64,000 nt of DNA from Mactromeris polynyma (taxonomy: Eukaryota > Mollusca > Bivalvia > Venerida > Mactridae). The stretch lies in NCBI GenBank assembly GCA_032209605.1, contig JASFXZ010000071.1:1-64000 (forward strand), written 5' to 3'. This document shows, piece after piece, positions 24,748-33,000 of the stretch. Numbering within the stretch: position 1 is the first letter of the stretch; every line of letters starts with the position of its first letter. A model generated the notes under the pieces. That model ran no database searches and was not told the origin of the DNA. It saw nothing but the letters and a program-made list of their open reading frames with translations. The position numbers were made by a program, and so were the translations under genes.

Positions 24748-25618
24748 CCTGCCTGATGTATGATTTAAAGGCGGCTGACTGCCAACGCCCCATATGCTTT
24801 ATAGTCTCGTCGGGGTAGCCCTGCATTGCTAGCTCGGTAGCCCTACCTATGCGAAAACTATGCGTTCTAAATGTATAGTGAGACAGACCAATTGCACCTA
24901 TTGCCTTACGAAGGACCGCCGAGAACTGAGACCTGGTGAGACAATTACCATTACCATGGACGAGCAATAGACCCAAATGTGTTGGGTGCCTCTTTAAGTA
25001 AGTGAACAGTGCTCTGACTGGGCAAACAGCAGCTACATACTGCTTAGGTATCCTGAGTGTCACTGGCTTTTGCGATGTTTTTGATTTGGCGATAGTAACT
25101 TGTATAGCATTGTTTTTAGGCTCCATTAATAAATCTGTGACCGAAAGAGCTACTACTTCGCTTATTCTTAGCAGACCATAGTATGCTAAGTGAAAGGATG
25201 CTTTGAATAATAATGCTTCATAAAATGAATAACAAATGTTATCAAGTACTGGCAACAATCTTCTGAAAATATTATGGGTGATTGGTGCCCTTTGGTCGTT
25301 TGCTGGGCGAACTCTCCTACAACCTTCTAGCATTTTACTGATGATAAAGGAACAAAATGGATCATTCCAGTCATGTAATTTTTGATAAAAGCTTATGCCA
25401 GAAATGTAAGTAGAAATAGTGGCTGCCGCGTAGCCCTTATCAAAACAATCTGCGACAAAAAACACTGCATGCTCTCTAGTTATAGGCCAATTGCTCTCTA
25501 AGCTATTGTCCTCCCTGAATTTTTGAAAAACCCTAAGTGACGTTCTATATGATTTTTTAGTGTTTTCAGAAATACTAGCGTCTACCAAGTCTTGTGCTAC
25601 CCTTTGAATATGGCCCAC
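24737..25618 (-). CDS. Tyrosine recombinase of the DIRS/Ngaro element
   Basis: 293 residues. This class of retrotransposon integrates by tyrosine recombinase instead of a DDE integrase. An N-terminal SAM-like core-binding region (about 1-110, TISTYISGISFYQKL) is followed by the catalytic domain. R151 (GLLRISEV), the HSFR box (H253, R256), W279 in GRWQS and the nucleophile Y287 (KSYIR) are all present, so the enzyme looks functional. The start ATG at 25618 overlaps the end of the RT-RNase H frame by 22 nt, which suggests coupled or read-through translation. The stop follows the catalytic Tyr by six residues; a splice donor lies just before it, and splicing would extend the protein into the SGNH hydrolase. 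No in-frame stops or gaps, so the copy is young. Confidence 0.93.
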   Translation of the reverse strand: MGHIQRVAQDLVDASISENTKKSYRTSLRVFQKFREDNSLESNWPITREHAVFFVADCFDKGYAAATISTYISGISFYQKLHDWNDPFCSFIISKMLEGCRRVRPANDQRAPITHNIFRRLLPVLDNICYSFYEALLFKASFHLAYYGLLRISEVVALSVTDLLMEPKNNAIQVTIAKSKTSQKPVTLRIPKQYVAAVCPVRALFTYLKRHPTHLGLLLVHGNGNCLTRSQFSAVLRKAIGAIGLSHYTFRTHSFRIGRATELAMQGYPDETIKHMGRWQSAAFKSYIRQGNA

Positions 25619-27648
25619 ACTTCTGGCGGGACGGGCTGTGGGTCTGGGTCTGCCTCGGGAGCCAATTGACGAAACCTCTGTAACTGTAAACGAGATAATG
25701 CGTCACAAATACCGTTCAATTTACCAGCCACATGTTTTGTTTTAATAACCACGCTATGTTTTAAGCAAAGAAGGGTCATCAGCCTCAGCACAACCATTAC
25801 CCATTTGTTTTTTGATGTCATAGAATTAACTATATCCACTACTGCCCTATTGTCACAATTAAAACAAAGTCGCGTAGCTCTCAATCTTTTGCCCCAAATT
25901 TTTAATGCTACAAATATTGGAAAGATTTCCAATAGTGTTATGTCGTTAGTAATGCCTAACCGATGCCATTCATCAGGCCATTTGCCATGTGCCCATTGTC
26001 CCTTGAAATATATTCCGAAACCAAAACCGGCTCCCCCCGCGCTGTCTGAAAATAGGTGTAACCTGTCGTTATCAGACCAGAATGAATTATAAAAAACTGA
26101 CACCCCATTGAACTCCTTCAAAAATGTCAGCCACATGGTTAAATCAGCTTTTATGGACCCCGTTACTCGCAAATGGTGGTGCGGTTTAGACAAGCCACAA
26201 ATTGCGTCAATTAAGCGACGACAAAATGGCCTCCCCGGCACCACCGCCCTGCAAGCAAAATTGAGTAAGCCTATTAAAGACTGCATCTCTCGAAGCGTGA
26301 CACGTGTGGAAGAAAGCAGATGATCTATCTTACAAATTGCTTCCCTAACTTTGACTATTGGCATCCGTACTACCATTTCAATTGTATCGATTTCAAGTCC
26401 TAAAAAACAAATTACTTCGACAGGCCCTTCGGTTTTTTCATCCGCCAGAGGGACCTTCAGACTTGTCATACTTCGGATAAAAGTTTTCATTAGCTTTTGA
26501 CATGCATCTGAACCGGCCTTGCCGCCACCCAAAAAGTCGTCTAAGTAATGTAACAAATGCTTTGAATGTGCCTTTTTCCGTACCAAAAACTCAAGAAATG
26601 AAGAAAACTTTTCGAACAGGCTACAAGAAATACTACAACCGAAAGGAAGGCATTTGTCAAAATAAAATTTGTCTTCAAATGTAAAGCCCAATAACTCAAA
26701 ATCCTCTGGATGAATGGGCAGCAAGCGAAACGCGCTCTTAATGTCAACTTTAAACAACAATGCCCCCTTACCTAGCTCTTGAATCATGTTAATGGCCTGA
26801 TCAAAATTTGTATATTGGACTGAACAAAATTCCTCATCAATAAAATCGTTTACAGAATTACCAGATGGGTACGACAAGTGTTGTATTAGCCGGAAATCAC
26901 CAGGCAATTTCTTGGGCACTAGTCCTATTGGGGATACTCGTAAATTTGGCAACGGTCTAACTTTGAAAGGCCCTGCTACTCTACCAGCCTCAATTTCTTT
27001 TTTAAGCTTATGCATTACAATCTCCGATCTGCCACAAATAGATTTTAAGTTTTTACAGTCAGTTGCTTCCCGGGGCCCTGAGTAATTCAAATGAAAACCA
27101 TATTTAAAACCGTTCAAAATTATTTCCGCATCCTTATTATTGTAATCTTTTAATTCAATTTCAAGAGTCTTAACATCTATAGGGGAGTGGGCCAATGAAG
27201 TGTGCTTCTCGCCTGAATGCCTGTTAATTGTAACGGGCCCCGCGAGTAACCCCTCGTGATGAGAAGGGCCTCTGGCCCTGGAATCGGTGTCCCCTGAAAA
27301 ATCTATTACCACTGTGGCCCCGAAAGGGACCAGCCGGTGTGGACCCCTGGCCGGTCCCCTCCTTACTGGGACATTGGTTACGACCGTGGTAGGGCGAATC
27401 GCAGGCTGCACAAATATGGGCATACCTACACCTAAACCAAGAACACAAACCATTATTAAAGGCCAGGCAATGCCTTTGGGCATTAGGCTGGGTGCGCGAT
27501 ACAGACCCGTAGCTACTTCCCTGGATTGAATTTGTTTCCCTGGAAGAAGACATAATGCGCAGCCACAGTCCTGCATTGATCTTGTCCCAGGCTTGTACAC
27601 CCAAGGCCTGACGAAGCCTAAATTGCTCGTCGTAGGACCGCCAGGCAA
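25597..27648 (-). CDS. Reverse transcriptase-RNase H of the DIRS/Ngaro element
   Basis: Open for 683 codons from the first ATG, but residues 1-141 overlap the Gag frame and are probably not all translated. The recognisable protein begins near residue 155 (SPIDVKTLEIELKDY). The RT domain shows D302 in FKVDIKSAF, the LPFGCS box at 334-339 and the catalytic YLDD at 368-371. RNase H follows with D535 (FSDSAGG), E574 (LLEIFP), D599 (NCDNRA) and D649 (ICDALSR). All catalytic acids are kept. The arrangement RT-RNase H followed by tyrosine recombinase, without aspartic protease or DDE integrase, is diagnostic of DIRS-order elements. The frame relative to Gag is +1, so expression needs frameshifting, reinitiation or splicing. 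Confidence 0.95.
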   Translation of the reverse strand: MPGGPTTSNLGFVRPWVYKPGTRSMQDCGCALCLLPGKQIQSREVATGLYRAPSLMPKGIAWPLIMVCVLGLGVGMPIFVQPAIRPTTVVTNVPVRRGPARGPHRLVPFGATVVIDFSGDTDSRARGPSHHEGLLAGPVTINRHSGEKHTSLAHSPIDVKTLEIELKDYNNKDAEIILNGFKYGFHLNYSGPREATDCKNLKSICGRSEIVMHKLKKEIEAGRVAGPFKVRPLPNLRVSPIGLVPKKLPGDFRLIQHLSYPSGNSVNDFIDEEFCSVQYTNFDQAINMIQELGKGALLFKVDIKSAFRLLPIHPEDFELLGFTFEDKFYFDKCLPFGCSISCSLFEKFSSFLEFLVRKKAHSKHLLHYLDDFLGGGKAGSDACQKLMKTFIRSMTSLKVPLADEKTEGPVEVICFLGLEIDTIEMVVRMPIVKVREAICKIDHLLSSTRVTLREMQSLIGLLNFACRAVVPGRPFCRRLIDAICGLSKPHHHLRVTGSIKADLTMWLTFLKEFNGVSVFYNSFWSDNDRLHLFSDSAGGAGFGFGIYFKGQWAHGKWPDEWHRLGITNDITLLEIFPIFVALKIWGKRLRATRLCFNCDNRAVVDIVNSMTSKNKWVMVVLRLMTLLCLKHSVVIKTKHVAGKLNGICDALSRLQLQRFRQLAPEADPDPQPVPPEVWAIFKG

Positions 27649-28255
27649 AGCCTGTTTGGTGACTTGCTGCTTCTCTTATAATTGACATATATTGCACGAG
27701 TTCTTGGGCCTTGGAGGGGAATCTCCTAATATAAATACTAACAAATATTAGGAAGGCGTCGGTCCACTTTTCAATGCATGACACTTTGTCTCTAAATTGC
27801 CTTGCCCTAGTCTCTAACTGACCCTTGTCATTCATGGTTACTAGCCCCCCCGTTTCAAACATTGCATTTAACTCAATACTGCCCTTCAGCAAGCAAGCTA
27901 TGTTTATATAATTATGTTGCCATATCTTTTGGCAGATTTGCTCGGGGATGTGAGCAGACAGGTCGTCCCCTTCGCATCTTAAAATTTCCGTCTCAGAATC
28001 TGTCCCCAAGTTATTGACGGGGGTATTAGCGATCGGAAATGCATTCCTAAAATCTGATCTAACGTTTGGAGTCATAGATGACGCAAAATCAATAAATGAA
28101 TCACCTGATCCTGTCTCGTTGTTATCCCCAACCTCGTCGAGTCTAACGATTTCAATATCCTCTGCGGCCTGGTTTACTGCCACTCTAACTCTTTGTTTCT
28201 GCCTTGGCGCCGTCGTCGTACGCTTACGTTTTGCGGCTCTACCGCGACCTGGCAT
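27224..28255 (-). CDS. Gag-like protein of the DIRS/Ngaro element
   Basis: 343 residues. The N-terminus is very basic (KRKRTTTAPRQKQRVRV, a possible nuclear signal). The middle (about 100-235) is helical and probably the capsid-like part. The C-terminal region has a C-x7-C-x4-C-x3-H finger (C263, C271, C276, H280) next to a CCHC knuckle C-x2-C-x4-H-x4-C (C282, C285, H290, C295), then a Gly/Arg-rich tail. Such fingers bind RNA in retroelement Gag proteins. The start at 28255 follows a short leader; the 19-bp flanking repeat lies only 37 bp upstream of it. It overlaps the RT frame by 425 nt in a different frame. Confidence 0.85.
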   Translation of the reverse strand: MPGRGRAAKRKRTTTAPRQKQRVRVAVNQAAEDIEIVRLDEVGDNNETGSGDSFIDFASSMTPNVRSDFRNAFPIANTPVNNLGTDSETEILRCEGDDLSAHIPEQICQKIWQHNYINIACLLKGSIELNAMFETGGLVTMNDKGQLETRARQFRDKVSCIEKWTDAFLIFVSIYIRRFPSKAQELVQYMSIIREAASHQTGFAWRSYDEQFRLRQALGVQAWDKINAGLWLRIMSSSRETNSIQGSSYGSVSRTQPNAQRHCLAFNNGLCSWFRCRYAHICAACDSPYHGRNQCPSKEGTGQGSTPAGPFRGHSGNRFFRGHRFQGQRPFSSRGVTRGARYN

Positions 28256-28291
28256 CGTTTCTTTTAAGCTGATGCAGACGATTTTTACTTG

Positions 28292-28310
28292 AAAATTTAT
28301 TATGTCGACT
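28292..28310 (+). repeat. 19-bp flanking direct repeat, right copy
   Basis: Exact copy of 22907-22925. It lies 37 bp 5' of the Gag start codon on the element's strand. Confidence 0.75.
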
Positions 28311-28770
28311 ATTGTCCTCCCTGTGATCCTGTTAATATTATTATTAGTAGTAGTAGAAGTAGTATTCTATTATTATATATATCTATAGTCTAAGTGTGAT
28401 GCTTTATTTTTTTTTATTTTATATTTTATTTGAAATGTCAATTTATTCTGTCACTCTCACACACAAATTGTTGTGAATCGTAAGCATGTTTTCATGTACA
28501 AATGTATGTGTATTTGTTTTTTTTCGTGTTTTTTCTTCTTCATTACTTTACTTTACTAATTTGCTATTTTGTTTGTACCTTGACAATATGTTGTACTTCT
28601 GTTGTATGGTTGAGGAGCTTTGTTCAAATTCGAAATAAAAGTTCTGTTCTGTTCTATTTTATATTCATCAGAATATATCCAGAAACATGAAATACAAAAG
28701 AAATTCATGATTTAGATGCAACATCTTCTTTATTTAGATTTATTAGGCAAAAATAAATAAAACGTTATTG
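28311..28770. other. Non-coding DNA with a LINE 3' tail
   Basis: A tta/tag triplet-rich stretch is at 28333-28370. At about 28500-28660 there is a T-rich 3' UTR-like stretch ending in gaaataaaagttctgttctg with a short ttctg repeat, typical of a LINE tail. Confidence 0.5.
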
Positions 28771-28830
28771 AACACTGTCTTATATATCTATGTGGCGTTC
28801 CCTGTAGCAACTTATTCCTTCTCTTTGATA
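28771..28830 (+). repeat. Dispersed repeat family R1, copy D (3' end only)
   Basis: Matches only the last 60 bp of the family: gaacactgtcttatatat, tgtggcgttccctgtagc, cttattccttctcttt. Confidence 0.6.
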
Positions 28831-30876
28831 TGTTTTATACCGTTTCCGCAAATCACCGATAATCAACGAAATTTTACGGAAGATAACGACTTCACACGGA
28901 TTTTACCGATTTCATTAGGAATATTGTCGCATATGCTTGAACCGGGACGCCAGTTTGAGACAACAGTTATTGTTGCGTCTTAGGAAATAATAATAAAATG
29001 TTAGCTTTGTATGTTGATGTCTGATGTTAAGTAATTACACATGTATATACTGTATGTTACATCGAATATCGAGTCATCGATGTATGTTTAGGGGAGACAT
29101 AATTATTACACTCAGTATATATTACACCTGTTACAGAAATCTCACAGATAAATTTGTCAGAGATATTCCGAAACATTAGCACGTGATGCAATATGATGAA
29201 AAACATGGTAATAAAATTCGAACTAATTACATCTATATCATCGTCGAGCAGACGATTTTGATGAGATATTGACATATTGCCGGGGTCAAGGTCGGGTCAT
29301 GAATGCATAAAATGTGTATTCAACTCAAAGCGACGTGTGAAGTGTACCGACGTGTATTTAGTTACATCATATCTGACTAATATAATTGTTTGCTTTGATA
29401 ATTACCGAGTGTCATGAAAGATGCACTTAGACAAGTCATCGCACGGTAATTATCATTCGACATGTACCCAAGTATGTTCACCATCTTTGTCAAGCATTGC
29501 CACAGGGGACGCACGTATGAGCCGCTATTAACGCGAACTTGTCACGCCAACAAGTGATAAAGATAGGTCGTCTTGGATTTTACCTATGTCATCTTGACAA
29601 CATAACGGACACATTTCAGAACAACGTCATATGTCATTTGAAAATTGTTTTTCGAAAAATTATTTTATACATGTATTGTTCAAGAACAGTACATTGATAT
29701 GATCCGGAATCCCTTTTTGTACATGGCAAACGGTTTATACCGTAAAGCTTTTATTATAATTAAGTCTACACTTTTGACAACTTTGGCGTATTGTATTGTC
29801 AATAATGTTGAAAAATGGCGATACATCTAATACAATACAAAACCAATGGTTGCTTATTAAAAGTTCCATGTCCGACACAAACATTATTTATATTTTACGC
29901 CATTAAAAACTAAATAGTATGCACATAGGTAAATTGACGTTGTAATGTAACAATATACTTTTTTCACTTACACAATTTCCTAAAAACATTATATAATAAA
30001 ATAAAGAATAATAAGTATTTATTTGACTTTTTATGGCTTTAGTATAATTGTGTTTCGTAGAGTTTTGAATCCCCTCCTGGTACGCTCTATCTATTTCCTT
30101 TACATCTCTTCCCAACCTATTCGTGTCACGTTGCATTAACTCCAGGTGTTATAATAGTCATTAAGGTAACATTTTTTGAATGTGTCACAAATGATTCGCT
30201 ACTAAATGTATTTAAAGCAAAGACATAAAGTTCACAGAAAGCTATCCGCGGAACAATATAAATATGAATATATCAATTAATTACTGCACAGGTGTCATTT
30301 TATGCATAGCTTTATGTTTAGGATACATCTAATTATAATAACGAATGCAAGAAGAGTATTGTTACAAGCATTGAAACACTACATCGAAAATTTGATCATA
30401 GTCGCGAATTTATGTGACAAATGAATTAACAAAAAAACTCAAATAAACTATAGTAGCATTTACTGAATAAACTTTGAGTCATAGTTCTTCAATTTATGTT
30501 GGTGAATATAAACAACATTCGAATATAACTAACACTCAAGAGCATGGTTACTTAAACCTGCTCGACGATTATCAACGTGCCAAGACAGGTTTAGAACCGC
30601 CCAAGGAATGAAATTGCCCGTTAACTGGAACCAGCGTACAATAATGTAAAGTGGTTCCACTTTTTCTTAGAAAAATTCTTAATAACTGACACAGTATCTA
30701 AGTTTTACAGTAAAATGTAAGTTCTGAGGCTAAAGACAATGAATATTGCTGATTATAAAGACAATACAGATTGAACTTTTCTTAAATCCGAAGTTCACAA
30801 TTCAAGATGTAAATATGTTGTAGGATATGTGACTAATTAATCGGCATATAGAAGTAAACATAATGGGACACTACTG
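28831..30876. other. AT-rich non-coding DNA
   Basis: No gene or named repeat that I can support. Open frames at 28768-28983, 29057-29275, 29645-29830 and 29903-30136 show no family motif and no splice-bounded coding pattern. Confidence 0.5.
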
Positions 30877-30997
30877 TCATATACAGTGTATACATATATG
30901 CTATATCGCTGTGGTCTATAAAAGCCATATACAGTGTATGCATATGCTATATGAGGGGTCTATAAAAGCCATATAAAGTGTATACATATGCTATATG
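30877..30997 (+). repeat. Three tandem units of 44-48 bp
   Basis: Units begin catata[c/a]agtgtat and end gtctataaaagc; the third is cut short after gctatatgag. The TATA-like ctataaaagcc word recurs in each full unit. No link to a gene start is seen. Confidence 0.75.
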
Positions 30998-31129
30998 AGT
31001 TAACCATTCTTTCATGTTAGTAAATGTTGTTATTTTTGTGATGTTTTCATACTTTTCTTCACTTTTCACCGCCTTTATATGTATATTTATGTTTTTTTTT
31101 GTATTTTGTTTTTTTTGCAAAGGACATTT

Positions 31130-31262
31130 TTGTCATATAATAAATCGTTTGACTTGACTTGTCCCACGACAAAATCTCCATCAGTGATGCGCAGTGGTCT
31201 ATGGGTAGAGCGCCTGATTCCTGATCCGAAGGTCGTGAGTTCGAGCCTCGCGTTGATCACAA
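31130..31262 (+). repeat. LINE/SINE tail followed by a tRNA-like head
   Basis: taataaatcgtttgactt with short cttga repeats at about 31138-31160, then a tRNA-like stretch at 31190-31262. This has A-box-like tggtctatgggtagagcgc, gatccgaaggtcg and B-box-like gagttcgagcctc. The anticodon stem does not pair well and no 3' CCA-ready acceptor stem closes, so this is a SINE head or tRNA pseudogene and not a working tRNA. Confidence 0.6.
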
Positions 31263-31374
31263 ACTTCACAATCCCTAAGAGCTTGTTTCACAATCGATGT
31301 AAAATAAATAAGTTCAAATCGTTATGAAAACATTTTCTAGTTCCATTTAAACTAAAAATATCAAAATCGGAGGC

Positions 31375-31685
31375 TTATTTTTCTTTTTATAGCTATCCAA
31401 ATATTAAGAACAAAATGCAAATTATACTACAAAATGACGTCGCGTCAGAAAGTTTTACTAAAATACACTATTATTGATTCTCAAAAAATCTTCTTTTTTC
31501 AAATGGGTAGAAAAAATTTACATAAGATGCATCAATTTTTCATGTTCATTTAATTCCATAAATTAGAATTCAGCAACCAAGGACACATTCGAGGAAGCGC
31601 TTGGGTTTAGTTTGTGACGTCACAATTTCATTGGGAATACACAACGTCATAAACAACGTCACTGATATACTGCGGAAGCGTCCAT
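31375..31685 (+). repeat. Old dispersed repeat, copy 2
   Basis: Partner of 10200-10490. Shares aaatattaagaacaaaatgc, agtttgtgacgtcac and acaacgtca words in order. Confidence 0.4.
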
Positions 31686-32401
31686 ATATTGCATCTTGCA
31701 GCTACATTTGGGATTTGGTTCATTAGGACATATAAAGTATGTAGTATCTTAAAAGACCAGATGATTCCTTTAGGCCGTGTAGAAAACATATAATGGCCAA
31801 AACTGCAATAAGATATTTGACGTATGTTTTTTCAACATATTAACCGGACGAAATATACACAAAAATGCATCTCTGTCGATCTAGCTAAAACAATTAAAAT
31901 CTAAAATAAGGCCTACACGTCACTTTCATCTAAGCCCCTGAAGATAACACATCGCCGTGCATCAGACAGGAACATAGCGAACGTAGGTCATGTCACACAC
32001 ATGCAATGGATTTGCAAACGGACGAACGAGACAAGCGGGTCAAGTTCTTGACAATAAATAATCCAACTTAATGTTCAAAATGCAACGGAATGACAGGCAA
32101 TTTAGAATATGCACCATAAAATGCAAAACCAGAATATTTATACCAGCCATTTTAGCATGATCACGGAAATTGATGTCAAATTCAGCTTCTCAATGAAGCA
32201 TTGAAAAATACCGGTATCTGTAAATTTGACATGAACAAATTCTCTACAAAATAAATTTATTGTCAATAGTCGCGGATCTACGTGGTATGCATTACAGGTC
32301 GGGTGAACACTTGACTTTTTGTATTCGGCCGATTACAAAACGGTACGTATTTAGTTTGTTGGAAATAGTTTTTAATAGCCTAAAATCTGGTCATCCAAAA
32401 T
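31686..32401. other. Non-coding DNA
   Basis: No gene, RNA or repeat identified. Confidence 0.45.
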
Positions 32402-32414
32402 CCGGTTGCAACTG

Positions 32415-32534
32415 TGCCCATATCGACACATAGATCTTTGTAGATTTGCCGGAATGCGTGCCACAAAATTTAAGCGATTTTTTTATGGCACGCATTTCGG
32501 CAAATCTACAAAGATCTATGTGTCGATATGGGCA
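32415..32534. repeat. Near-perfect hairpin: 49-bp arms, 22-bp loop
   Basis: The arm 32415-32463 (tgcccatatcgacacatag...) is the reverse complement of 32486-32534 with one mismatch (gccggaatg versus gccgaaatg). Weaker pairing continues outward through ggttgca on both sides, to about 32404 and 32549. Two overlapping short frames here are only mirror images of the arms. It could be a foldback/MITE, or a source of double-stranded RNA. Confidence 0.9.
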
Positions 32535-32549
32535 TCGATGCAACCTGCA

Positions 32550-33000
32550 ACCAAACAAAAACTGCCAACATACGTACTGTTTTGTAATTGTGCCGTGTAG
32601 TAAACAAAAAAGTCACGGGTTCACCAACCCTGTATTATTCATTGTTGAAATTCAACCACAATAAAATATTGCAAAGGAATGAAGTGTAGTATTCTATTTA
32701 AATGTTGCGTCGCGCTGATTCGTTCGTTCGTTTCAAGGTGGGCATATTTTGAAAAACATCTTTCTCCGGGGTACTAGTTTCTACAAAATTAGAATAACAA
32801 TACCTTCTCCCTGAATATCTGTTTATAATTGTATCTCTTGTGCATAATGCATTCATTTTCTTATTGTAACTGCCTCTTTACCATTGTATTTGTATTTTGT
32901 ATATTATGTACTCATGTTGTCATGTTTTACATGAACTGAGAAAAATGTAATAAACTTGTAAACTTGTATTGCTACTTACTGCCTTGATTTTTCTGTGAAT
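32550..33000. other. Non-coding DNA with a LINE 3' tail
   Basis: About 32830-32970 has the look of a LINE 3' UTR, ending aatgtaataaacttgtaaac with a short repeat of the last words. No coding part remains. Confidence 0.5.

Larger units (their letters stand above)
22926..28291 (-). mobile_element. DIRS/Ngaro-type tyrosine-recombinase retrotransposon, apparently intact
   Basis: The coding order on the minus strand is Gag, RT-RNase H, tyrosine recombinase, SGNH hydrolase, then a long 3' region containing the 882-bp repeat X1. Every catalytic motif is intact and no frame is broken. Limits given here are those between the two copies of the 19-bp word; if the second 882-bp repeat X2 belongs to the element, it extends to 21601. 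The order and the direct (not inverted) repeats favour Ngaro over DIRS1, but a full A1-B1-A2-B2 split-repeat layout could not be demonstrated. Confidence 0.85.

Noticed and set aside
31190..31262. Functional tRNA gene
   Set aside because: A and B boxes are present, but the anticodon stem does not pair and the acceptor stem does not close.
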